Source: Paracoccaceae bacterium
GTDB lineage: Bacteria; Pseudomonadota; Alphaproteobacteria; Rhodobacterales; Rhodobacteraceae
Assembly (NCBI GenBank): GCA_017854585.1
Contig: JAFMHK010000023.1
Coordinates: 1 to 58,023 of the forward strand
Direction: 5' to 3'
DNA: 58,023 bases
Below the pieces are notes generated by a model. The model had not been told where the DNA came from, did no database searches, and saw only the letters and a list, made by a program, of their open reading frames with translations. Below are positions 1 through 8,030 of this stretch, piece after piece (the stretch's first letter is position 1; each line of letters opens with the position of its first letter). The translations under genes were made by a program, and so were the position numbers.

Positions 1-1298
1 ACCTCATCGCCGCGCATGAACAAGGTCTGGTTGCCACGGATCACGTCCATGATCAGGCGCTCGTAAGCATCGGGCACATCGGACGCCTCTGGCCCAAGCG
101 CATCGGCAAAGCTCATATCCAGCGGCACGTCCAACAACCGCATACCGCCCGGCCCCGGTTCCTTGATCGTCACCCGCAGATCGATCCCCTCATCGGGCTG
201 CAAGCGGATCGACAGGACATTGGGACGGCTCCCGGCATCCTCACCGAAGATCGAGTGGGGCGGCTCTTTAAAGACGATCACGATCTCGGACCGCCGCGCC
301 CGCAGACGCTTGCCGGTCCGCAAGTAGAACGGCGTGCCGTTCCACCGCCAGTTCGCAACATGGCACCGCAGCGCAACATAGCTTTCCGTGCGGCTGTTGG
401 GGTCTTCAACATCGTCCAGATAGGACGGCTTGGCGCCCGCCTTGTATTGCCCGCGCACGATGTCATGTGGCCCAACAGGATCCAATGCACGGATCACCTT
501 CAGCTTCTCGTCCCGCACCGCGCCGGGTTCGAACTTGCTGGGCGGCTCCATCGCGGTCAGGCACAAAAGCTGCATCAGATGGTTCTGCACCATGTCCCGC
601 ATCGCACCCGACTTATCGTAATAGGCCCCGCGCCCACCAACGCCGACCTCTTCGGCCACGGTAATCTGGACGTGGTCGACGTATTGCGCATTCCACAGCG
701 GTTCGAACAACACGTTGCCAAACCGCACGGCCATCAGGTTTTGCACGGTCTCTTTGCCAAGGTAATGATCGATGCGGTAGATCTGTGCCTCGGTGAAGTA
801 GGCCGCCAAGGTGGCATTCAGGGCCTTGGCTGTTTCCAGATCGCGACCGAACGGTTTTTCAACCACGATGCGCGCATCATCATGGGCAATCTTGAACTCG
901 TTCAACCGTTCTGCCAGATCGCCGAACAGGCTGGGCGCGACCGAGAAGTAGAACGCCTGCACCACGCCATCACGCATCAGACCCTTCAGGTCGGCCCATC
1001 CGCCCTCACCGCGGGCGTCAACCGCCACATATTCAAGCCGTTCCAGAAACCGGGCGATATCTGCTTCGTCTTGCACCCGTTTGGGAACGAATTCCGCGAT
1101 CGCCTCTCCCACGAATTCACGCCAAGCGGCGCTATCTTGCTCGGTGCGAGCAGCGCCAATGATGCGCGCGGCGGCCGGCATCTGGCCGTCAAGAAATCGC
1201 CGATAAAGTCCCGGCAAAATCTTTCGCCGGGCCAGATCACCTGTTCCGCCAAAGATCACAAGGTCGAACGGATCAACCGGAATGACGCGTGAAACCAT
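1..1298 (-). CDS. zwf: Glucose-6-phosphate dehydrogenase (C-terminus cut by window edge)
   Basis: Oxidises glucose 6-phosphate to 6-phosphogluconolactone with NADP+ in the cytoplasm, the entry to the Entner-Doudoroff and pentose-phosphate routes. The reverse strand opens with an ATG at 1296-1298 preceded by GGGAG. The N-terminus carries the nucleotide-binding motif FGGTGDLA near residue 20, and the active-site signature RIDHYLGKE lies near residue 175. About 432 codons are visible; the family is usually about 480-490 residues, so roughly the last 50 are outside the window. A palindrome shared with the edd promoter lies 30 bases upstream, suggesting co-regulation with the edd-eda genes 14 kb away. 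The usual partners pgl and pgi would lie beyond the left edge. Confidence 0.96.
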   Translation of the reverse strand, partial: MVSRVIPVDPFDLVIFGGTGDLARRKILPGLYRRFLDGQMPAAARIIGAARTEQDSAAWREFVGEAIAEFVPKRVQDEADIARFLERLEYVAVDARGEGGWADLKGLMRDGVVQAFYFSVAPSLFGDLAERLNEFKIAHDDARIVVEKPFGRDLETAKALNATLAAYFTEAQIYRIDHYLGKETVQNLMAVRFGNVLFEPLWNAQYVDHVQITVAEEVGVGGRGAYYDKSGAMRDMVQNHLMQLLCLTAMEPPSKFEPGAVRDEKLKVIRALDPVGPHDIVRGQYKAGAKPSYLDDVEDPNSRTESYVALRCHVANWRWNGTPFYLRTGKRLRARRSEIVIVFKEPPHSIFGEDAGSRPNVLSIRLQPDEGIDLRVTIKEPGPGGMRLLDVPLDMSFADALGPEASDVPDAYERLIMDVIRGNQTLFMRGDE

Positions 1299-1326
1299 CT
1301 TGCTACTCCCTCTGGGCGGCGCGCTG

Positions 1327-1341
1327 TGTTAGCGCTAACGG
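1327..1341. promoter_or_regulatory. Candidate LacI-type operator upstream of zwf
   Basis: TGTTAGCGCTAACGG contains the perfect 12-base palindrome GTTAGCGCTAAC (1328-1339). The central GCGC and even symmetry are typical of LacI-family operators. It sits about 30 bases before the zwf start codon. The same 13 bases (GTTAGCGCTAACG) recur upstream of edd at 17423-17435. The cognate regulator is not evident in this window; AglR seems to use a different site. Confidence 0.7.
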
Positions 1342-1417
1342 ACTGCACCATTTCCTATACCCACATCAGGGTAAAGTCTACCAGACTGACAGCCTGCGGC
1401 AACGAAAGCCGCAACCG

Positions 1418-2605
1418 CTACCCGGCCCACCAGTCCCGTGGCTTCAGTCGTGCGCGCGGCCAACGTGCGGCCCACGCGCGGGCGATCCGCCGCCCGGCAA
1501 CGCCCAATCGGCCCGTCGCCAGCCATCGCCACACGCGATCGTGCCATTTTGCATATGTTCTGTTGAATGGGCAAACCCGCATACAGATCGCGCAGTCACT
1601 TTTCAACTTGGCCCAGTATCCAAAACACGCCTCGGCGTTCGAAGACCACTTTCGCACGTTGCGATTGGTTGATGGGCTGCCTGCACTCACCTCTTCACCA
1701 AAATCCGGCGCTCCAAACGGCAGCGCCTTGACCGGGCAGGCCCGCGCGCAGACATCGCACCCATCGCAGTAGGCCTTGATGCCCAGATCGCGCGGCCCAT
1801 CCACGGCCAAGGGCAGATCCGTGAAGATCTTGGAAAATCGCAGGCGTGGGCCAAATTCCGGCGTCAGCACCATCTGGTTGCGCCCGTATTCGCCAAGGCC
1901 CGCCTTGATCGCATAGGGAATGACCAACGCGGTGTCATTCATGCTGGCCACGGCCTTGTAGCCAAGGTTGCGGATATAGGCGGCGACCTGCATGACGACC
2001 GCCGCCTCATGGCTGTATTCGCGCCCGGTCGCCGCACCCGCCAAGGCACTTGGATAGGTATCGACCAGCGCGGCGTCCATTGCATGCCCCATGACGATCA
2101 CATGCGTCAGCCCGTCGGGAAGGTCATTCGGCACTGGCGTCATTGTCCGCACATCGGGGCGTTCACCATAATGCCAGCGCGGGTCGATATGCGTGATCCC
2201 GACCAGATCGGCACCGAACAACCGCGCCACCCGTTTGATATCCGCCGCCTCGGTCTCGGGCGCGCGCGGTGCGACCTGTTCGGGCGCAACCGGCGTATCG
2301 TCCCTGATTGCGCCCTGAAATCCTTCGCGAACCCCTTCGGCGGCACGCCGCTCGGACACCATGTCGCTGATCAGCCACGCGGCGTTCCGCAGCGCGAAAT
2401 CCCGCTGCGTAAATCCATCGCCACGGCGCGGTGCCGCCTCCATCCGGTAGCTTGCAAAGAACGCTTCCGCTGCTGGCGTCTTGACCCGGTCGTCCCAGAA
2501 TGCGCGCGTAAAGACATCGTTCATCTGACTGAACTGCGGCGGGTTCGGGCGCACCTCGAAACCCGCCTTGCGGTCGCTTTCAGCCAGATGATCGGGCAGG
2601 CTCAC
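1418..2605 (-). CDS. Reductive dehalogenase-like protein with two 4Fe-4S motifs
   Basis: This 395-residue protein resembles the catalytic subunit of reductive dehalogenases (RdhA; corrinoid and two [4Fe-4S] clusters). Cluster motifs are C280-x2-C-x2-C-x3-CP and C327 followed by C338-x2-C-x3-CP. The core 'IRNLGY' to 'NDTALVIPYAIKAGLGEYGR' and 'LTPEFGPRLR' (residues 211-256) is the hallmark RdhA block before the Fe-S region. Tyr197 is a candidate for the catalytic tyrosine. There is no Tat signal peptide, no membrane-anchor gene (rdhB) and no fused C-terminal reductase, so it is probably cytoplasmic. The GTG start at 2605 overlaps the stop of the upstream ureohydrolase as GTGA. Epoxyqueuosine reductase (QueG) is a relative but fits the core less well. 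Substrate unknown. Confidence 0.75.
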   Translation of the reverse strand: MSLPDHLAESDRKAGFEVRPNPPQFSQMNDVFTRAFWDDRVKTPAAEAFFASYRMEAAPRRGDGFTQRDFALRNAAWLISDMVSERRAAEGVREGFQGAIRDDTPVAPEQVAPRAPETEAADIKRVARLFGADLVGITHIDPRWHYGERPDVRTMTPVPNDLPDGLTHVIVMGHAMDAALVDTYPSALAGAATGREYSHEAAVVMQVAAYIRNLGYKAVASMNDTALVIPYAIKAGLGEYGRNQMVLTPEFGPRLRFSKIFTDLPLAVDGPRDLGIKAYCDGCDVCARACPVKALPFGAPDFGEEVSAGSPSTNRNVRKWSSNAEACFGYWAKLKSDCAICMRVCPFNRTYAKWHDRVWRWLATGRLGVAGRRIARAWAARWPRARLKPRDWWAG

Positions 2606-3558
2606 GGTTGCATGGCGCAAAGCAACTCGAACATGATCGATGCGCCCAGCCATTCGGTATTGCCGGACGGATCGAACGGCGGCGACACCTCCACCAGATC
2701 GGCACCGATGATGTCGAGCCCTCGCAACGCCCGCACACACTGGATCGCCTCAAAGCTGTTGGGTCCACCTACCTCGGGCGTGCCAGTCCCCGGTGCATAG
2801 GCGGGATCAAGGAAATCAATGTCGAAACTGACATATGCCGGCCCCTTGCCCACGACCTCGCGTGCGATGGCCATGACCGTGCGCCAACCCAACTCCATGC
2901 ATTCCTCGATCGCCATGATCCGCACGCCGTGGTCATAACCGAACTGGAAGTCCTCGTTGTTGTAGGACGTCCCCCGCATTCCCGCCATGACACAACGCGC
3001 AGGATCAAGGCAGCCTTCGGTGATCGCCTGACGGAACGGGTTGCCGTGGGTCAGCGTCTTGCCCCCGAAATAGGGCGGATAAAGATCCGTGTGGCTATCC
3101 AACAGGACCATCCCGAACGGCTCGCCCCGCAGCTTGCGCAGCGCGCGCAGCACCGTAAGCGTGCACAGGTGGTCGCCGCCTGCCATGAACGGACGGATAT
3201 TCTGCGCCAGCATCGCCGACACAAAGCCCTCTGCGGCCGCCAGCGCTTCGTCCTGATCGACGGGGCTCATCGCGACATCGCCCAGATCGGCGCAATTGGC
3301 GGTCTTGAATGGGGTCTGGCCGGTGGCGCGGTTCATCTCCCGGATCATTGTCGATGCATCGCGCAGACCACGCGGCCCATGCCGCGCACCGGGCCGGTTC
3401 GATGTGGCCCCATCCCACGGCATCCCGAAAAACCCGATATCGACATCCGCCCGACGCGGATCATCGGGTTTGAGATAAGGCAGCCGCATGAAACTGGGCA
3501 CCCCTGCATAGCGTGGCAGGTCGGTGCCGGATGGCGGTTGAAAGAATGGGTTGGACAT
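2602..3558 (-). CDS. speB: Agmatinase/ureohydrolase family protein
   Basis: Mn2+-dependent amidinohydrolase of the arginase/agmatinase family, 318 residues, releasing urea from a guanidino compound. Metal-ligand motifs are present: GGDH (about 127-130), DSHTD (about 154-158, where most relatives have DAHxD), a nearby HGNP histidine (about 171) and SFDIDFLDP followed by APGTGTPEVGG (about 244-265). The ATG at 3556-3558 is chosen because AGGAGG lies 8 bases upstream. The next gene, an RdhA-like protein, starts inside this stop codon. The exact substrate (agmatine, guanidinobutyrate, guanidinopropionate or other) cannot be set from sequence, so the symbol is a family label. Confidence 0.85.
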   Translation of the reverse strand: MSNPFFQPPSGTDLPRYAGVPSFMRLPYLKPDDPRRADVDIGFFGMPWDGATSNRPGARHGPRGLRDASTMIREMNRATGQTPFKTANCADLGDVAMSPVDQDEALAAAEGFVSAMLAQNIRPFMAGGDHLCTLTVLRALRKLRGEPFGMVLLDSHTDLYPPYFGGKTLTHGNPFRQAITEGCLDPARCVMAGMRGTSYNNEDFQFGYDHGVRIMAIEECMELGWRTVMAIAREVVGKGPAYVSFDIDFLDPAYAPGTGTPEVGGPNSFEAIQCVRALRGLDIIGADLVEVSPPFDPSGNTEWLGASIMFELLCAMQP

Positions 3559-3610
3559 GGGCAAAACCTCCTGCGCGTCTGCGGCACGCTAGCGGTCCAT
3601 CACCGCGCTG

Positions 3611-4207
3611 TCACGCCTCCAACTCGGCGTCCCAGTAAAGGAAATCCAGCCAGCTGTCATGCAGGTGGTTGGGCGGGAACCTGCGGCCCATGTTCCGCAA
3701 CTCCTCCGCGCCCGGCTGACGCGGCGCCTTGCGCAGGCCCATCCCAACCTGCCGCAGGCTTTTCGCCCCTTTGCGCAGATTGCATCTGGAACATGCCGCC
3801 ACGACGTTCTCCCAACTGGTCACGCCACCTTTGGCGCGCGGGATCACATGATCGAACGTCAGATCGCCCTTCGCGCCGCAATATTGACAACTGAACTCAT
3901 CGCGCAGGAACAGGTTGAACCGCGTAAACGCCACGCGTCTTTGCGGCTTGATATAGTCCTTAAGCACCACGACCGACGGAATGCGAATGATGGTCGAGGG
4001 GGAATGCACATATTCATCATATTCCGCCACGATCGACACCCGATCAAGATAGGCGGCCTTCACCGCCTCTTGCCATGGCCACAGCGATAACGGGTAATAT
4101 GACAGCGGTCGGTAATCCGCGTTCAAGACCAGCGCAGGGTGGTGCTTCAACGCACCCGGTTCACGCACGAAACTGGTTCTGAATTCGATCTCGTGGTGCG
4201 TGTCCAT
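3611..4207 (-). CDS. HNH endonuclease family protein
   Basis: A 198-residue protein with a treble-clef HNH domain at about residues 105-150: zinc ligands C107/C110 (CQYC) and C139/C142 (CSRC), catalytic DH at 119-120 and Asn134 in the SWENVV segment. The N-terminal part (PALVLNADYRPLSYYPLSLW) is the conserved extension of bacterial stand-alone HNH proteins found in many alphaproteobacterial chromosomes. It is not linked to a methylase, phage or intein here, so a restriction role is not supported; the cellular role is unknown. The ATG at 4205-4207 starts the conserved region; an upstream extension of the frame looks non-coding. Confidence 0.85.
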   Translation of the reverse strand: MDTHHEIEFRTSFVREPGALKHHPALVLNADYRPLSYYPLSLWPWQEAVKAAYLDRVSIVAEYDEYVHSPSTIIRIPSVVVLKDYIKPQRRVAFTRFNLFLRDEFSCQYCGAKGDLTFDHVIPRAKGGVTSWENVVAACSRCNLRKGAKSLRQVGMGLRKAPRQPGAEELRNMGRRFPPNHLHDSWLDFLYWDAELEA

Positions 4208-4564
4208 CGCCGACTCCGTCCCTACCCTGTCTGCCCGTATCGGCATCAGAGCGGGAGCACCCACCCCAGCCGTGAGATAACTATATCTAGGCTTTTGGCC
4301 CTGACAACCCAAATAGATGTCGTGGGTGTCTCTGCCAAGATTAGGCCTCCAGCCTAACAGAATTGTGACGGCGGCCCGGCGATGCGCTCAACTCCACCGC
4401 ACCACAGGCGGGCGCGCGACACAACTGCCAGCGCCGCCTTCATCCGCTGCATGCGCAACGTCCGGCTGGCCTGACGTCCGTTTGCCAGAAACGCCGCCCC
4501 TCAGATGTATGAAAATGCCTGAGACATCGCGCAGCGTCCGGGCAGGTCCCCGCAAGACACCGCG
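4208..4564. other. Intergenic region without a recognisable gene
   Basis: 357 bases between the HNH gene and the esterase gene, both on the reverse strand. It is more AT-rich than its surroundings around 4270-4360 and holds a small perfect inverted repeat, TTAGGC-ctcca-GCCTAA (4341-4357). It probably contains the HNH promoter (near 4210-4330) and the 3' end of the 4565 gene's neighbour transcript. I see no tRNA-like fold, no convincing open frame and no clear terminator T-run. Confidence 0.5.
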
Positions 4565-5230
4565 TCAGAGACCGAGCTTTTCCCGCAAGAAGGCCAGCGT
4601 CACGCTCAACCCATCCGGGGCGATGCCATGGCCCGTCCCTTCCATCACGTGGGCATAGACCTGCTCCCACCCCGCGCCCTCCAGCGCCTCGGCTGCATCG
4701 GGCAGGCTCTGGAACGGCACCACGTCATCGGCATCGCCATGGATCAACAGGACGGGGGGACGCACTTTCGCCTCTTCGGCCAAGGTCTCGGGCGACAACA
4801 GCCGCCCCGATATTCCGACGATACCCGCAAACGGCACATCGCGGCGGGGGGCGACATGCAGGCTGATCATGCACCCCTGACTGAACCCCACCAAGGCTAC
4901 ACGGTCGGGCGTCACGCCCTCGTCCAGCATCATCTGATCAAGGAACATGTTCAGTTCTTCCGCCGCGCGGATCAGGCCCGCATCGGCCTCCTCTTCGGTC
5001 GATCCGTCGATCCATGGGATCGGAAACCACTGAAAGCCCGTCGGGCTCATCGCCGATCGTTCAGGCGCATCGGGCGCGATGAAGACCGTGTTCGGCAAAT
5101 GCGGCGCCAATGGATCGGCCAGCCCCAACAGGTCCTGACCATCCGCGCCATATCCGTGCAAGAACACCACGACACTGTCGCCCGTGCCAGAAGCGGCCTC
5201 CTTGCGCCCGAAATCCAAGCCTCTGCTCAC
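4565..5230 (-). CDS. Alpha/beta hydrolase, carboxylesterase/phospholipase type
   Basis: A 221-residue cytoplasmic serine hydrolase of the small carboxylesterase/lysophospholipase family (YpfH-like). The order is typical: FLHGYGADGQDL oxyanion region (23-34), nucleophile elbow GFSQG with Ser117, catalytic Asp168 in HGDADDVVP, and His201 in GTGHG. The GTG start (5228-5230) overlaps the stop codon of the upstream glycosylase gene as GTGA, so the pair is translationally coupled. The natural ester is unknown. Confidence 0.88.
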   Translation of the reverse strand: MSRGLDFGRKEAASGTGDSVVVFLHGYGADGQDLLGLADPLAPHLPNTVFIAPDAPERSAMSPTGFQWFPIPWIDGSTEEEADAGLIRAAEELNMFLDQMMLDEGVTPDRVALVGFSQGCMISLHVAPRRDVPFAGIVGISGRLLSPETLAEEAKVRPPVLLIHGDADDVVPFQSLPDAAEALEGAGWEQVYAHVMEGTGHGIAPDGLSVTLAFLREKLGL

Positions 5231-5850
5231 CTGATGCCCTCCCGATCCTTCATCGCTCTGTAATATGCCCAAAGGCTGCGCGCAGCAATGGCCCGAACCG
5301 GTGACCAGGCTTCGGCCATGGCGCGCAACTGGGGCTCGCCGGGCCGCTGATCCAGTGCAAACGCCAACTTCGCCGCCTCCTGCACGGCCAGATCGCCTGC
5401 GGCGAACGCATCCATGTGGCCAAGGCTGAACGTCGCATAGACCTCGGCCGTCCACCGGCCGATGCCGGGAATGGCCGTCAGCGTCGTAATCACCTCTGCC
5501 GTGTCGGCACACGCAAGCGCCGCGTGGTCCACGTCCGCCGCCGCCAACGCGCGGGCATATTTCACCTTTGGCCGGCTTAACCCGCAGCCGCGCAATCCCG
5601 CATCGGTTGCTGCCGCCACGGCATCCCGATCCGTCATTCCCGCCGCATCCAACCGGCCCCAGATCGCGGCCGCCGACGCGGTTGAGACCTGCTGGCTCAC
5701 GATCGCCGACAACAGCGCGCCGAACCCCGGCTCCCGGTGGCGCAACGGCAATGGACCCGCCGCCGCCAATACCGCATCAAACCGGCTATCCAGCGCGACC
5801 AATCGCGCCGCACCCAAACTCAGATCAGCCTCCGTCCGTATCCGGTCCAC
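5227..5850 (-). CDS. DNA-3-methyladenine glycosylase II (AlkA family)
   Basis: A 207-residue base-excision repair glycosylase of the HhH-GPD superfamily, removing alkylated purines. The helix-hairpin-helix reads LTAIPGIGRWTAEVY (about 125-139) and is followed by the catalytic Asp153 in AFAAGDLAV. The conserved LLSAIVSQQVS helix lies at 46-56. It lacks the N-terminal domain of E. coli AlkA, as do many short bacterial homologues. The GTG at 5848-5850 is the best start: the frame further upstream translates an intergenic repeat element (5861-5882) rather than protein. The gene is followed by a coupled hydrolase. Confidence 0.85.
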   Translation of the reverse strand: MDRIRTEADLSLGAARLVALDSRFDAVLAAAGPLPLRHREPGFGALLSAIVSQQVSTASAAAIWGRLDAAGMTDRDAVAAATDAGLRGCGLSRPKVKYARALAAADVDHAALACADTAEVITTLTAIPGIGRWTAEVYATFSLGHMDAFAAGDLAVQEAAKLAFALDQRPGEPQLRAMAEAWSPVRAIAARSLWAYYRAMKDREGIR

Positions 5851-5860
5851 GCCAACATCC

Positions 5861-5882
5861 CATCTTTGCTTTTCAAATATGT
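5861..5882 (-). repeat. Copy 1 of the intergenic element (ATATTTGAAAAGCAAAG type)
   Basis: On the reverse strand this reads ATATTTGAAAAGCAAAGATG, matching copies near 28482 and 50258 base for base. It lies 11 bases upstream of the alkA-like start codon. Unlike the other copies it has no gene immediately 5' on the same strand and no strong hairpin, so it may be a relic left after gene loss or may act in the 5' leader here. Confidence 0.7.
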
Positions 5883-5981
5883 AATGGCGCAACATCCCGA
5901 TCGCACGCGCGGATTTCATCTTGCAGATCGCCGCCCGCAATCCACTGGACCGGACGCACGCCGTCGTATACCGCTTCGGGA

Positions 5982-7205
5982 ATGACCGATGCCGCCCTCC
6001 ACACCTCCGCAGATGCCCGCGCCAAGCGCAACGTAGCCGTTCTCGTCGCGGCACAGGCGATCTTGGGCAGCCAGATGCCGATGATCTTCATCATTGGCGG
6101 CCTTGCGGGCATGATGATTGCGCCCTCGCCTGCGTTGGCGACGCTTCCCATTTCGCTGATCGTCTTCGGATCGATGACCACCGCGCCATGGCTTTCGGCG
6201 CTGATGCAGCGGCACGGGCGGCGCGCGGGCTTCCTGATCGGTACACTTGGCGGCGCCACCGGGGCGGCCGTATCGGCCACAGGTCTGTGGCTCGACAGCT
6301 TTCCGCTCTTCCTTTTCGGGTCGTATCTTACCGGCATCTACATGTCGTCGCAGGGCTTTTTCCGCTTCGCCGCCGCCGATACCGCATCCGACAGCTTTCG
6401 CCCCAAGGCAATCTCCTACGTGATGGCGGGGGGGCTGATTTCCGCGCTGATCGGGCCCCAACTGGTCAAGCTGACCACGGATGCCACAGTCATTCCCTTC
6501 TTTGGCACCTATGTCATCGCATCGCTCCTGAACCTGATCGGCAGCGCGCTGTTCATCTTCCTGGATGTGCCGAAACCCCCCGTCCCCGAGGCCGATGCCC
6601 CCAACGGGCGCAGCCGGATGGAATTGCTGCGCGACCCCAAGATCGCGGTCGCAATCATTTGCGCCATGGTCAGTTATGCCCTGATGAACCTGATGATGAC
6701 CTCGACACCGCTGGCCGTCGTGGGCTGCGGTTTCAGCACCGGCAACGCGGCGGATGTCGTATCGGCCCATGTCATCGCCATGTTCGCACCCTCGTTTTTC
6801 ACAGGTCACCTGATCGCGCGGTACGGCTCGATCCGGATTATCGCGATTGGGCTGTTCTTGCTGGCCTGCGCCGGCGCCGTTGCCCTCAGTGGGGTGGAGC
6901 TGTTTCAGTTCTTTGGCGCGCTGGTGCTTTTGGGGGTCGGCTGGAACTTCGGCTTCATCGGGGCCACCGCCCTGCTAACCGCCTCCCACGCTCCCGAGGA
7001 ACGGGGCCGGGTGCAGGGCATGAACGATTTCCTTGTGTTCGGCTGCGTAACCTTCGCCTCCCTCAGTTCGGGCATCTTGATGAGCACCGGCTCGGACGTC
7101 ATTCATGGCTGGACCGCCGTGAACATCGCGATGGTTCCGTTCCTGACGCTTGCAGGTGGCGCGTTGATCTGGCTGGCCTTGCGCCCAAAGACTGACTTCG
7201 CCTGA
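5982..7205 (+). CDS. MFS transporter
   Basis: A 407-residue inner-membrane protein with about 12 hydrophobic segments and a charged central loop (VPKPPVPEADAPNGRSRMELL). The first half has the cytoplasmic loop MQRHGRRAG between TM2 and TM3, a form of the major facilitator superfamily motif A. The second half has APEERGRVQGMNDF, typical of the TM10-TM11 loop. It is a stand-alone gene divergent from the alkA-like gene; nothing indicates the substrate. The ATG at 5982 starts the first segment that looks like protein, and codons upstream are out of character. Confidence 0.85.
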   Translation: MTDAALHTSADARAKRNVAVLVAAQAILGSQMPMIFIIGGLAGMMIAPSPALATLPISLIVFGSMTTAPWLSALMQRHGRRAGFLIGTLGGATGAAVSATGLWLDSFPLFLFGSYLTGIYMSSQGFFRFAAADTASDSFRPKAISYVMAGGLISALIGPQLVKLTTDATVIPFFGTYVIASLLNLIGSALFIFLDVPKPPVPEADAPNGRSRMELLRDPKIAVAIICAMVSYALMNLMMTSTPLAVVGCGFSTGNAADVVSAHVIAMFAPSFFTGHLIARYGSIRIIAIGLFLLACAGAVALSGVELFQFFGALVLLGVGWNFGFIGATALLTASHAPEERGRVQGMNDFLVFGCVTFASLSSGILMSTGSDVIHGWTAVNIAMVPFLTLAGGALIWLALRPKTDFA

Positions 7206-7259
7206 TCAGCAAGGTCGACAGATCGGGACCGCCGGCAGCAACCCTCTGGCGGTGCATGT

Positions 7260-8030
7260 CTACCAGCGGCCTGTTGCGCTGACCCAGATCAAGCGCGCGC
7301 GCTTTGCGAATTCACTCTCGTCCAGCTTGGCCTCGATCACCCGTTCAGGGACGTCCCGCGCGGCCTGCAACGTCGCCGCCGCCCGCCAGCCCGCGTAAAG
7401 CGCCGGGACCGCTTGGCGCGGCACCGTCCGGCGCGCGGCCCGCGCGGCGGCCAGACGCCTCAACCCGGCCTCCGCCAGATCGCGCACCCCTTGCGGCGTT
7501 CCGTCCAGCAACGGCACCCGCCCCTTCGCTTCCAGTGCCGGTATCGCCCGCAAGAAAGCGGCAAGTCCGGCTGCAAACGCATAATCCCGCACCGCTGCCT
7601 CTGCGTCGGGCCCAGCCCCAAGCGCCTTGGCTCCCAACCACATCAGGTTGCCGCTGGTCGCATCGATATAGCCATCAAAATGCGCCTGATCGTCAAACCC
7701 GTCCTTGTAGATATCCCACCGCCGCATCGCAATCAGCTGGTCCAGCAGCGGCGCATCCTCAGGCCCGACCACCGCAGCCAGCGGTGCCACGACCTCGTGG
7801 GCACGCGGCGGTTTTCCTGCCCCGATTTCCTCTGCCACATCGCGCCAGAACTGCAGGCGCATCTCGGCGATCATGTGTTCTTCGGTCACCCATGGGGCGC
7901 GGCTGACTTCGACATTCAGGGCATAAAGCGGGAACAGCACCGCGCGCGCCGGAACCGGGGCGGCCATCGCGGCAAGAAAACGGTCAGGGTCCGCCCGATG
8001 GACCAAGGCGGCACAGGCCTGCAAGGTCAC
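7260..8030 (-). CDS. Squalene/phytoene synthase family protein
   Basis: A 256-residue helical protein of the trans-isoprenyl diphosphate synthase (head-to-head) family. The segment VLFPLYALNVEVSRAPWVTEE followed by EMRLQFWRD (about 31-64) matches the first conserved block, but the canonical aspartate-rich DxxED pairs are weak. This favours the non-carotenoid branch that includes the mitochondrial complex I assembly factor NDUFAF6 over a true phytoene synthase. No other carotenoid or hopanoid gene is nearby. Its GTG start (8028-8030) overlaps the stop of an upstream methyltransferase (GTGA), suggesting a joint function. Confidence 0.72.
   Translation of the reverse strand: MTLQACAALVHRADPDRFLAAMAAPVPARAVLFPLYALNVEVSRAPWVTEEHMIAEMRLQFWRDVAEEIGAGKPPRAHEVVAPLAAVVGPEDAPLLDQLIAMRRWDIYKDGFDDQAHFDGYIDATSGNLMWLGAKALGAGPDAEAAVRDYAFAAGLAAFLRAIPALEAKGRVPLLDGTPQGVRDLAEAGLRRLAAARAARRTVPRQAVPALYAGWRAAATLQAARDVPERVIEAKLDESEFAKRARLIWVSATGRW

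Noticed and set aside
1345..1385. Sigma70-like promoter for zwf (TTTACC ... TATAGG on the reverse strand)
   Set aside because: The spacing between the two boxes is too short and neither box is close to consensus, so it is not listed.
1418..2605. Epoxyqueuosine reductase (QueG) as identity of the Fe-S protein
   Set aside because: QueG shares the corrinoid/Fe-S theme, but the NDTAL...AGLGEYGR...TPEFGPR block and second Cys cluster arrangement fit RdhA better. Kept as an alternative only.
2605..2740. Longer N-terminus for the RdhA-like protein
   Set aside because: The extra 45 codons overlap the conserved C-terminus of the ureohydrolase in another frame and are Arg-rich without homology; the GTGA overlap start is cleaner.
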